This document shows positions 1-5,950 of a stretch of 5,950 nt of DNA, piece after piece. The stretch spans positions 1 through 5,950 of the forward strand of contig JAYQTK010000008.1 of assembly GCA_038147335.1 (NCBI GenBank), written 5' to 3'. Position numbers and translations under genes: made by a program. The first letter of the stretch is position 1; every line of letters begins with the position of its first letter. The notes below the pieces were generated by a model that saw only the letters and a program-made list of their open reading frames with translations, was not told the DNA's origin and did not search any database. This DNA is from Marisimplicoccus sp038147335 (GTDB taxonomy: Bacteria > Bacteroidota > Bacteroidia > Flavobacteriales > Flavobacteriaceae).

Positions 1-2
1 TA

Positions 3-425
3 AAAATTAAAGAACAATTTGGTATAAAAAATATTATCTCCTCACCTCTATTAAGGGCAAGACAAACAGCAGAAATAGTAAACAGTGTACTTAATATCAA
101 TATAACTACATCCTATAACATAATTGAATGGGCAGGACCTAGTAATTGGGTTGGAAAAACTTGGGAAGAAATTAAATTAACACAAAACTTCAAGAACGCT
201 AATAACAATCCATTAAATTTAACAAATACTGGAGAATCTTTAAAAAGCGTATTTGATAGGTTTAACAATATTTATGAAAAATGTGATAATACACTTTTTG
301 TATCTCATCAAGATACGATTAGAGCATTTACTTACTATTTTTTAAATGATAAAGATTTCACAAAAAATAGGCCCGATCATTGTGAAATACAATATTTTAA
401 AGATTCTAAATTATACACATACTAG
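3..425 (+). CDS. Histidine phosphatase (phosphoglycerate mutase-like), C-terminal part
   Basis: The gene is cut by the left edge; 140 residues are visible, in one uninterrupted frame to a TAG stop. Family landmarks appear in order. SPLLRARQTAEIV is the typical SPL.RA.QTA block carrying a phosphate-binding arginine. IIEWAGPSNWVGKTWEEI carries the probable acid/base glutamate and the G-x-W-G-x-T pattern. GESLKSVFDRF is the usual GES...R helix. FVSHQDTIRAF holds the second catalytic histidine. The N-terminal RHG motif lies outside the window. Members of this branch remove phosphate from small phospho-metabolites through a phosphohistidine intermediate in the cytoplasm; the substrate cannot be told here. 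In most relatives the second histidine is followed by G (SHGG); here it is SHQD, so a specialised substrate is possible. It converges on the small minus-strand gene that ends 19 nt beyond it. Confidence 0.88.
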   Translation, partial: KIKEQFGIKNIISSPLLRARQTAEIVNSVLNINITTSYNIIEWAGPSNWVGKTWEEIKLTQNFKNANNNPLNLTNTGESLKSVFDRFNNIYEKCDNTLFVSHQDTIRAFTYYFLNDKDFTKNRPDHCEIQYFKDSKLYTY

Positions 426-444
426 GTAAGTCATATATAGTACA

Positions 445-669
445 TTAAGTGATGCTTATAATAAAATAATATAAAATAAGTAGCCCTCCACCAAATGATC
501 CAATAAATCCCAAAATTCCAACAATGGGCTCTAGTGATTTAAAAAATTTTGAATTAAAGCTTTCTAGGTATATATCTACTATCTTTTTACTGAGTTTAAA
601 CGAAATATATCCATTGATATATATGTATACAAAACTTAAAAACGAAATCCAGGGGTTAGGAAAATTCAT
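445..669 (-). CDS. Small two-helix membrane protein, unknown function
   Basis: This is a 74-residue protein I do not recognise. Residues about 6-26 form a hydrophobic, tyrosine-rich segment. A polar linker follows (about 27-45: SKKIVDIYLESFNSKFFKS), then a second hydrophobic segment, about 48-72, that is rich in glycine (GILGFIGSFGGG). Two transmembrane helices joined by a short basic loop is the simplest reading. The ATG at 667-669 has no Shine-Dalgarno match just upstream, but other starts in this window also lack one. It diverges from the plus-strand small gene with 23 nt between start codons, and converges with the histidine phosphatase. In such an AT-rich sequence a hydrophobic short frame can arise by chance. 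It fills an otherwise empty stretch in a tightly packed genome, which argues for a real gene. Confidence 0.5.
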   Translation of the reverse strand: MNFPNPWISFLSFVYIYINGYISFKLSKKIVDIYLESFNSKFFKSLEPIVGILGFIGSFGGGLLILYYFIISIT

Positions 670-692
670 AATAAGGTAAAGTTAATATAATT

Positions 693-932
693 ATGAGATT
701 TAGCAACAAGACTAGAATTTTTATATACACTTCCGTAATTTTATTATCTAGTTATATTGGCTACCTTCTTGGAAATACATTTTGCATTATCTCTGATGAA
801 GGGAGTTGTCTAACAAGTGTTTTAACTTATGTTGGAGTAATTAATGTATTTAATTTAATTGGTGTTTTTATATTGGTAAATTTATCTGAAAAATCAATAA
901 CAGAATGGAATCAAAATTTAGAAGAAGAATGA
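693..932 (+). CDS. Small two-helix membrane protein, unknown function
   Basis: This is a 79-residue protein I do not recognise. It has a short basic N-terminus (MRFSNKTR), a hydrophobic helix at about 9-30 and a short loop holding two cysteines, C31 and C39, around an acidic patch (ISDEGS). A second hydrophobic helix spans about 42-63, followed by an acidic tail ending EEE. By the positive-inside rule the N-terminus would be cytoplasmic and the cysteine loop outside, where the two cysteines could form a disulphide. Upstream only a weak purine stretch (AAGGTAAAG, 674-682) could serve as a ribosome site. The 3' end overlaps the restored 3' end of the threonine aldolase on the other strand by about 22 nt. 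It could be longer or differently ended if an unnoticed indel lies in it, since the aldolase next to it is damaged. Confidence 0.6.
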   Translation: MRFSNKTRIFIYTSVILLSSYIGYLLGNTFCIISDEGSCLTSVLTYVGVINVFNLIGVFILVNLSEKSITEWNQNLEEE

Positions 933-1935
933 ACCAATTTCTCACAAATTTTTCAATGTCATTTTGTGCTATATCTTTATGAAACACTAATCTAATTGAT
1001 TTCTCTCCAATTAGTCCAGCATTAATAGAATCATTATAAAAATGTCTAATAATTTAGTCGGGTCTTCTTCATTTTTAATATTCAAAAATATCATATTTGT
1101 TCCTTTGTAAACAATGCTTTGTATTTTTCGTTGTTTAGATTTACATTAAGGAAGTCGTAAACTTTTTGGCTTTTAAATGATCTTCAAGGATACTTTCTCT
1201 GCCTTGCAAAGCGGTTTTTGCCATTGAAGCAATTACGCCAACCTGTCTCATTCCTCCTCCAAGTTTTTTTCTATATTCCCTCGCCTCCTTTATAAATTCC
1301 TTAGATCCAAGCAGCATAGAGCCGATAGGTGCTCCTAAAGCTTTTGAGAAACAGAATGTTAAACTATCACAGTAATCCCCGTAATTCATATTATTTTTAT
1401 CCTCTTGTATTGCATGCCATATTCTTGCACCATCTACATGGAGCTTCAGACTATGTTCCCTCACAATGTTGTTTAAAGATTTTATTGAATCAAAAGATAC
1501 AATCGAACCTCCAGATGCCAGATGAGTGTTTTCAATCGAAACAGTTTTGATTATGGGTTTGTGGACTTTTGACTTTAATATAAGTTTTTCTACATATTCT
1601 AAATTCAACTCTCCATCTGTATGTTCAGCATCACGAAATTGTACACGAGATAAGAAAGCTGCAGCTCCATGTTCGTAATTTTTAATGTGTGAGTCATGAG
1701 GTGTAATTACTTCTGTACCGGGGTCATTATGAATTAATAGTGAAATCTGATTTCCCATTAGACCTGAAGAAACAAATAATCCTTTTTCGAAACCTAAAAG
1801 ATTAGCGCACTCATCCTCTAAATTATTTACAGTAGGATCTTCAATATACTCGTCATCACCAAGCTCTGCATTTAAAGCACTCTCTAAAACCTTCTTTGAC
1901 GGTTTGGTTACAGTATCTGATCTTAAGTCATACAT
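911..1935 (-). CDS. ltaE: Low-specificity L-threonine aldolase (frameshifted as read)
   Basis: PLP enzyme splitting L-threonine or allo-threonine into glycine and acetaldehyde, probably in the cytoplasm. The first 264 residues are intact. The N-terminus is LRSDTVTKPS. PHDSHIKNYEHGAA is the substrate/cofactor pocket block and ENTHLASGG a conserved loop. HVDGARIW carries D168, which pairs with the PLP pyridine nitrogen. CFSKALGAPIGS carries K198, the Schiff-base lysine. The frame then breaks near 1159-1167, 1104-1106 and 1038-1042, each repaired by one added base in or beside a homopolymer. The restored tail reads through YDFLNVNLNNEKYKALF, GTNMIFLNI and AGLIGEKSIRLVFHKDI, giving about 342 residues, the family norm. 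A fourth break near 936-940 is likely and puts the stop at 911-913; without it the frame runs to 868. The start ATG shares one base with the aminotransferase stop (TAATG), so it is the last gene of the operon. Confidence 0.9.
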
Positions 1936-3089
1936 TAGAGAGCTGCCTTAATATTTTTCATTGCTTGTCTAATTCTTTGTTTATTTTCTACTAAAGCAAT
2001 TCTAATATAGCCCTCACCAAATTTTCCGAAACCAACTCCTGGTGAGACTGCTACGTTTGATTTTTCTAAAATGTCTAATGAAAATTTTAATGAATCTTTA
2101 TCAAATTTTTCTGGAAGTTTTGCCCAGACAAACATAGTCGCGTCAGATTCCTGAACAATAAAGTCTAAGTCTTCTAAGTGCTCAACAACTAATTCTCTTC
2201 TTTCTTTATAAACAGTTGATAATTCAAATGGATACTCGTCTAATTCATTCAAAGCAACGGTAGATGCAATTTGAATTGGTTGAAAAGTTCCGTAATCTAT
2301 GTAAGACTTTAACTTTGTAACTGCTGCAACTGCATCTGCATTGCCTACTGCAAATCCCACTCTCCATCCAGCCATTGAATATCCCTTAGTAAGAGAATAT
2401 AACTCAACGCTGTGTTGTAAATTCTTGTCTGAAGATAAAAGTGAGGGAGGTTTATTTCCCTCAAAATATATATCTGAGTATGCAAAATCATTAACTATTA
2501 AAAGTTATATTTTTCAGCTAATTCAACAAGACTGTCGTAAAAATTTGGTCAACAGTAAGAGTTGTTGGATTATGCGGAAAAGATATTAATAACAATTTAA
2601 TTTTTGTTTTCTTTAAGATGTCATTTAATTCTGTCAAAAGGCTGACTTATCAAGACAGTTTACTTTTATTGTTTCAGCTCTTGCTATTAACGGAGCAAAA
2701 TGGTGAATTGGGTAGCTTGGATCTTGAACAACAACCTTGTCTCCGGGTTTAAGACTGACATTAAGAGGTGCGTTAACCCTTCTTTACTGCCAATAGTATT
2801 TACAACGTTCGAATTTGCATCAAGATTAACTTGATAATTTTTTCATATTTAATAGCAATAGCTTCTCTCAAACCAAATATTCCTTTTGATACAGAATATT
2901 TATGATTTTTTGAGCTTAGCTGTTTCAATTAATTTATCTACTACTTTATCGTGCGTTGGTAAATCAGGATTACCATATCCCAAATCTATTATGTCTTTTC
3001 CCGAGTGACGCGCAGTAATTTTTTTGATTAATTTCATTGAATAAATATTCAGGAAAATTGTTTATCAATTCATTGCTGTATTTATTCAT
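1935..3089 (-). CDS. alaC: AlaC-type class I/II aminotransferase (heavily frameshifted as read)
   Basis: Fold-type I PLP aminotransferase of the AlaC / LL-diaminopimelate aminotransferase-like group. It most likely exchanges the amino group between glutamate and pyruvate (alanine synthesis), but a DapL-like or other 2-oxoacid specificity cannot be excluded. The C-terminal 146 residues are uninterrupted (MAGWRVGFAVGN, SYIDYGTFQPIQIAS, ATMFVWAKLPE, YIRIALVENKQRIRQA). Seven frame changes upstream hide the rest. Read through, it gives GYGNPDLPTHDKVVDKL, KYSVSKGIFGLREAI, TIGSKEG, QDPSYPIHHFAPLIARAE, FPHNPTT (substrate loop), VNDFAYSDIYFEG and TKGYSMAGW, whose lysine (codon 2385-2387) binds PLP. 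The seven shifts return to the starting frame, giving about 385 residues, normal for the family. The start is the ATG at 3087-3089, overlapping the upstream gene's stop as ATGA. The downstream aldolase overlaps its TAA by one base. The frame breaks are probably sequencing errors; true decay is the alternative. Confidence 0.85.
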
Positions 3090-3763
3090 CTAAAAATATT
3101 ATCTATAGTTTCAAAAAAATCTCTCGATTTGAATCTTTTAATATATGTATATATTCGTAGTTTAATTCACTATCAAAAAATTTGGCTTGCCCGCTTTTAA
3201 GCATAAACTTAAATTTCCTTTTGGATTCTCAATTTGAGTAAATATAGATTCTTTTTCTTCAAATAATTTTTTAGTGCCCATCCATTGATTAATCCCAATA
3301 GAATATTTTTAATTAATTGAAGTTTTTTCTGAGTGCCCCCAATAAATAGACTGATATCGTTTTGTCTAAACATATTTGAATCTACTATTTCATTTATAAT
3401 TTTTCGAATGTCTTTTGAGAAATTAGATCTTTTTTCAAATTTATCATCGCCTGTACCAATACCCAATTTAAGATTTTTAATTTCAAGTAATTCGTGTATA
3501 TATTTGTCAAACAATTCCTGAAATGGTCTCGCGTTAATGTTTAAAACACATACACCCAAGCTAATTTGATCATTAATAACATCATATAATTTGTAAATTC
3601 CATCAATTAATTTGTAAACATCTAAATCGTTTCCAGCAGGATTTTTTCCATGATCAAATAAATATAACGTATCGACTTCTATGGACTTTAACTTTTCTAT
3701 TTTTTCTATAAAACTAGTTTTAAAAAATTCTCCAGGAAGTAAAACAGAGTTAATTTTCTTCAT
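3086..3763 (-). CDS. Short luciferase-like (LLM class) flavin/F420-dependent oxidoreductase relative, frameshifted as read
   Basis: After repair of three one-base gaps (3306-3310, 3175-3180, 3113-3119) this is a 226-residue protein with the landmarks of bacterial luciferase-like monooxygenases and F420-dependent reductases. Residues 30-38 (VDTLYLFDH) match the strand ending in a DH pair. Residues 66-80 (QISLGVCVLNINARP) match the T.ri.LG..V...RP block. LGIGTG at 100-105 matches the GR..LG.G.G turn. SLFIGGTQKK at 138-147 with YSIGINQW matches the vGG.....a...dG.n.w segment. Such TIM-barrel proteins use FMN or F420 to oxidise or reduce organic substrates; the substrate here is unknown. It is short compared with the usual 280-340 residues. 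I chose the start ATG at 3761-3763, which overlaps the ROK kinase stop by 14 nt, because the sequence before it is kinase-coding. The restored TGA overlaps the aminotransferase ATG as ATGA. The assignment rests on pattern order, so it is moderate. Confidence 0.6.
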
Positions 3764-4664
3764 TAAATGCAAGTGCTGCAGCACCAATTATGCCAGAATC
3801 TTCTCCTTGCGAAGCAATAAATATTTCAGGAAAATTTCTAGATGGAAATTTATATCTGCTCTTTATATCACTCTCTAAAAGCTCAATTAAATCATAAGGT
3901 TCAGACGACATAGTTCCGCCAAGAATAAAGGCTTCATTATCAAATATTTCAAATAAACTTAACAATCCATTTGATATATTTTGAATTATTTCATCTCGAG
4001 CAGCTTGTTCAGAATTTGTTAAGTTAAGTGTATTGTCAAATAGTACTGAACCAACATTTTTGGTAGCAAATATTTTTGCAAGTTCTGAATCTTGATTTTC
4101 CTGAGTTAGTTCCTCACACTTTTTTGTCCATACAGATGCAGCAACTGATGATTCGAAACTACCTTTTTTTCCACTATCACCCTCAATTTCTCTATCATTT
4201 GATGTAAGCATATGTCCAATCTCTCCAGCGTTTCCCCTTCCTCTTAATAACCTACCTTCAGATATTATTCCACCACCAACTCCAGTGCCAAAGGTAAGCA
4301 TTATTAAATTTGAATATTTGGTTTTGTAATTTAAAAAATACTCACAATAAGCAGCCACATTTCCATCATTGTCTAGATGAAATTTGTAGTCTGTAAAATT
4401 TGATAACTTTGAAAAATCAATATCATATTTTAAATGTGGACCATATAAGTATTTATTGTTAGCTGAATTTACATATCCTGGCATTGCTACTGAAACTTTG
4501 GAAATAATGGAAAGATTTTCTTGAATAATATTAGATAAAGAATATATAAAATCGTTTTCATTCTCTGGGGTTGGTATCTTATCTTTCTTTAAAATTTTAT
4601 ATGACTCATCTATGACACCGTATTTTACAGTTGTACCACCCACATCAAAAGATAAACAATTCAT
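3750..4664 (-). CDS. ROK-family sugar kinase, probable glucokinase-like, lacking zinc cysteines
   Basis: An intact 304-residue frame, normal ROK length. Residues 7-14 (DVGGTTVK) form the ATP phosphate-binding loop. AMPGYVN (60-66) is the usual PG.v segment. LDNDGNVAA (97-105) holds the probable catalytic base D100. LTFGTGVGGGI (123-133) is the second nucleotide-binding motif. GNAGEIGHM (144-152) is the ROK signature with sugar-contacting E148 and H151. FILGG (246-250) is the adenosine-side glycine pair. The family's zinc motif CxCGxxGCxE is represented by GDSGKKGSFE (162-171): the three cysteines are G, S and S, so structural zinc is probably absent. The enzyme would phosphorylate glucose or another hexose or amino-sugar with ATP or polyphosphate; specificity is open. 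Its ATG overlaps the phosphoesterase stop by 4 nt (ATGA), with no Shine-Dalgarno site, implying coupled translation. Confidence 0.88.
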   Translation of the reverse strand: MNCLSFDVGGTTVKYGVIDESYKILKKDKIPTPENENDFIYSLSNIIQENLSIISKVSVAMPGYVNSANNKYLYGPHLKYDIDFSKLSNFTDYKFHLDNDGNVAAYCEYFLNYKTKYSNLIMLTFGTGVGGGIISEGRLLRGRGNAGEIGHMLTSNDREIEGDSGKKGSFESSVAASVWTKKCEELTQENQDSELAKIFATKNVGSVLFDNTLNLTNSEQAARDEIIQNISNGLLSLFEIFDNEAFILGGTMSSEPYDLIELLESDIKSRYKFPSRNFPEIFIASQGEDSGIIGAAALAFNEEN

Positions 4665-5429
4665 ATATAAATTGATGATAATTCTAAATACTGATTAGTT
4701 GCTCGAAAATAACCTACATTGATGCAACGAGTAGAATTTAAACTCCAATATGAAGCTTGGGGTTGATGTACATCTCCAAATAATGAATATTCTGGTTGAT
4801 ATATCTCAATAAAATCTTTTAAACTAGCCCATCCTTGTTCGATTTTATTTGTAACAACGTCAGTTACAAGCTCACGAACTAGTGGAGGCGCATGCGTGCA
4901 GATTATATTTGAATCTTTTAACTTTGACAGTTTTTTTGAAAACGTGTCTTCGTCAATTTCTCCTCTTGCGTTTATAGGTGTTGGGACTCCACCACCAGCA
5001 AATCCAATTTTTTTATTATCATATTCAACTATTAAACCATCTACGTTCTTCACCGAACTACTTAAGTAAGTATTCATAATATCGACATCGTCTACATTTC
5101 CAGGAATAAACCAAACTTCATATTTTTTAAGTACATCAAATACATCCTCGTATTGTTTATATATTGCACTCTGCATTTTTTTGCTACTTTATCTGGATCA
5201 GTTTTATACAATTCTCTCCATAGTGATTTTCTTTCATCAAATTTGTGTTCTTTTCTTAAATTGATCAATTTTTTAACATTATCTTTTCAAAAACATCCAT
5301 AGCAATTCCTTGACCATCTCTGTAATCAATCCAGTTGATTAAATCTCCTAATATGACAATAGGTCCCTTATTCTCTGGTAAAGAATTAAGATACTCTATC
5401 TGATAGTGGACATCCGATATGAATATCAT
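4661..5429 (-). CDS. Calcineurin-like metallophosphoesterase (frameshifted as read)
   Basis: A two-metal phosphoesterase, 256 residues after repair of one-base gaps in the T runs at 5269-5274 and 5176-5182 (plus-strand reading). Motifs in order: D6-V-H8 (ISDVHY), GDLINW with D29, GNVDD (111-115) with metal-ligand N112, THAPP with H180, and GDVHQP with D220 and H222. These correspond to the DxH, GDxx, GNH(D/E), H and GHxH blocks. Two positions depart from the commonest form: V in GNVD, also seen in related small phosphodiesterase subfamilies, and D220 for the first histidine of GHxH. The substrate is unknown; nucleotide, cyclic nucleotide or sugar phosphate are all possible. The start ATG at 5427-5429 lies 5 nt after the ilvD stop and immediately precedes the first catalytic motif. 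The downstream ROK kinase overlaps its TGA by 4 nt. The 171-residue frame beginning at 5176 is only the downstream portion of this gene. Confidence 0.87.
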
Positions 5430-5434
5430 TTCAT

Positions 5435-5950
5435 CTAATTTGTAACTGCTCCAGCGTCTGAACCACTGACTAGCTTAGAGTATTTATGAAGTACTCCTGA
5501 TTTATAACGAGGTTCAGGAAGGGTCAATAAACCAAAGCGTTTATTCATTTCTTCTTCACTTATGTCAAGGTTTAGGGTTCTGTTGGAAATGTCAAGGCTA
5601 ATAATATCTCCATCTTTACAAATTGATATTGGGCCTCTATCAAAACTCTCTGGAGCGACATGTCCAATACACAAACCTGTTGTTCCCCCTGAAAACCTTC
5701 CATCTGTAATTAACAATACGTCCTTGCCTAGGCCGGCACCTTTTATAGCAGCTGTTATTTGTAGCATCTCCCTCATGCCAGGACCTCCTTTAGGACCCTC
5801 ATTACGTATAACAACAACTTGTCCTTTTTCTATATCACCATTAAAAAGTGCATCCAGAGCGTCTTGTTCACTGTCAAATACATTTGCAGGACCCGTGAAA
5901 TTATTTATTTCTATTCCAGCAGTCTTTACAACTGAGCCTTTTGTGGAAAG
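5435..5950 (-). CDS. ilvD: Dihydroxy-acid dehydratase, C-terminal part
   Basis: The last 171 residues of a protein usually about 560 long; the frame is open through the right edge, so the N-terminal two thirds, including the Fe-S cysteines, are not visible. It dehydrates 2,3-dihydroxy-isovalerate and -methylvalerate to the 2-oxo acids in valine, isoleucine, leucine and pantothenate synthesis. Diagnostic blocks: LSTKGSVVKTAGIE, FTGPANVFDSEQDAL, RNEGPKGGPGMREML, ITDGRFSGGTTGLCIGHVAPE, whose GRFSGG serine is the proposed base, and the end LVSGSDAGAVTN. The combination EMLQITAAIKGAGLGKDVLL is the actinobacterial style rather than the E. coli style, which has YPTSFL there. No frame break is present in this part. 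The TAG stop is 5 nt before the phosphoesterase start, making ilvD the first visible gene of the minus-strand operon. Confidence 0.97.
   Translation of the reverse strand, partial: LSTKGSVVKTAGIEINNFTGPANVFDSEQDALDALFNGDIEKGQVVVIRNEGPKGGPGMREMLQITAAIKGAGLGKDVLLITDGRFSGGTTGLCIGHVAPESFDRGPISICKDGDIISLDISNRTLNLDISEEEMNKRFGLLTLPEPRYKSGVLHKYSKLVSGSDAGAVTN

Larger units (their letters stand above)
911..5950 (-). other. Six-gene, translationally coupled operon
   Basis: Six genes run right to left with junctions of +5 nt (ilvD to phosphoesterase), -4 nt (ATGA, to ROK kinase), -14 nt (to luciferase-like gene), -4 nt (ATGA, to aminotransferase) and -1 nt (TAATG, to threonine aldolase). No space is left for internal promoters or terminators and no strong Shine-Dalgarno sites precede the internal starts, so re-initiation of terminating ribosomes is the likely means of translation. 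The promoter must lie beyond the right edge. Three of the five junctions involve restored frames; the fact that repair produces standard ATGA overlaps supports the repair. No hairpin-plus-T-run terminator is evident after the aldolase, which ends inside the 3' end of the oppositely oriented small gene. Confidence 0.8.

Noticed and set aside
686..691. TATAAT box just upstream of the small plus-strand gene
   Set aside because: It ends one base before the ATG, too close for a -10 element to start a transcript containing that codon, and such hexamers are common by chance in this AT-rich sequence.
992..1014. Inverted repeat CTAATTG/CAATTAG with 9-nt loop, possible terminator
   Set aside because: It lies inside the conserved threonine aldolase C-terminal coding segment (AGLIGEKSIRL), has an AT-rich 7-bp stem and no following T run.
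1329..1550. 73-codon plus-strand open frame
   Set aside because: It lies wholly opposite the conserved middle of threonine aldolase, including the PLP lysine region, and its protein looks like an antisense shadow with no known motif.
1935..2375. Separate short aminotransferase gene starting at MAGWR
   Set aside because: The methionine at 2373-2375 is internal: upstream codons continue the family sequence through the PLP lysine back to the ATG at 3089. The same applies to apparent starts at 5176 (phosphoesterase) and 5776 (ilvD).
2341..2589. 82-codon plus-strand open frame
   Set aside because: It is opposite the aminotransferase core; the minus strand encodes conserved motifs (TKGYSMAGW, VNDFAYSDI) here once indels are read through.
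2500..3119. Programmed frameshifting or a decayed gene in the aminotransferase region
   Set aside because: About ten shifts of both signs at different A/T runs, with motifs intact between them, fit neither a single programmed slip site nor random decay; read error is simpler.
3764..3787. Start of the luciferase-like gene at the upstream ATG (3785-3787)
   Set aside because: The extra eight residues (MVLQHLHL) are only the kinase C-terminus read in another frame; MKKINSVLLPG at 3763 is the better start.
3333..3878. Two short plus-strand frames (62 and 65 codons)
   Set aside because: Both are antisense to the luciferase-like and ROK genes, which carry recognisable motifs on the minus strand.
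1..5950. Novel defence, mobile or CRISPR-type system
   Set aside because: No repeats, integrase, transposase, nuclease or toxin-like genes are visible; all larger genes are recognisable or probable metabolic enzymes.

Overview
The window comes from an AT-rich (by eye about one third G+C), very compact bacterial genome that uses TAA, TAG and TGA as stops. The C-terminal part of the dihydroxy-acid dehydratase resembles the actinobacterial (mycobacterial-type) IlvD. Next to it lies a luciferase-like, F420-type flavin oxidoreductase relative, a family typical of Actinobacteria. Low G+C, near-zero intergenic space and actinobacterial-type proteins together suggest a streamlined aquatic actinobacterium, for example a Candidatus Actinomarina-like lineage. 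This placement is inference from remembered family sequences, not from a search.

Layout, left to right. Positions 3-425 (+) hold the C-terminal 140 residues of a histidine phosphatase. Two tiny divergent genes follow, 445-669 (-) and 693-932 (+), each encoding a two-helix membrane protein of unknown function. From about 911 to the right edge, everything is one minus-strand array. In transcription order (right to left) it reads: ilvD (5435-5950, open at the edge), a metallophosphoesterase (4661-5429), a ROK-family sugar kinase (3750-4664), a short luciferase-like protein (3086-3763), an AlaC-type aminotransferase (1935-3089) and a low-specificity threonine aldolase (about 911-1935). Junctions are +5 nt, then overlaps of 4, 14, 4 and 1 nt, so the genes are almost certainly one translationally coupled operon.

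A key caveat is that four of these six genes are broken as read. Reading each conserved protein through its frames gives 15 single-base frame changes (perhaps 16). All but one can be pinned to a homopolymer run or its immediate edge; the remaining one (2744-2782) cannot be localised. Thirteen look like missing bases and two like extra bases. Seven are in the aminotransferase, three in the luciferase-like gene, two in the phosphoesterase and three or four in the aldolase. The restored frames give full-length proteins and the start/stop overlaps expected of coupled genes. I therefore treat these genes as intact in the organism and the shifts as probable long-read indel errors. Coordinates are given for the whole restored genes.

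Functionally, the operon mixes amino-acid metabolism (IlvD for branched-chain amino acids and pantothenate precursors, an alanine-type transaminase, threonine to glycine) with a sugar kinase, a phosphoesterase and a flavin/F420-type protein. No single pathway joins all six. No RNA genes, CRISPR array, mobile element, clear promoter or terminator was found. After reconstruction no stretch over 300 bases lacks a gene.
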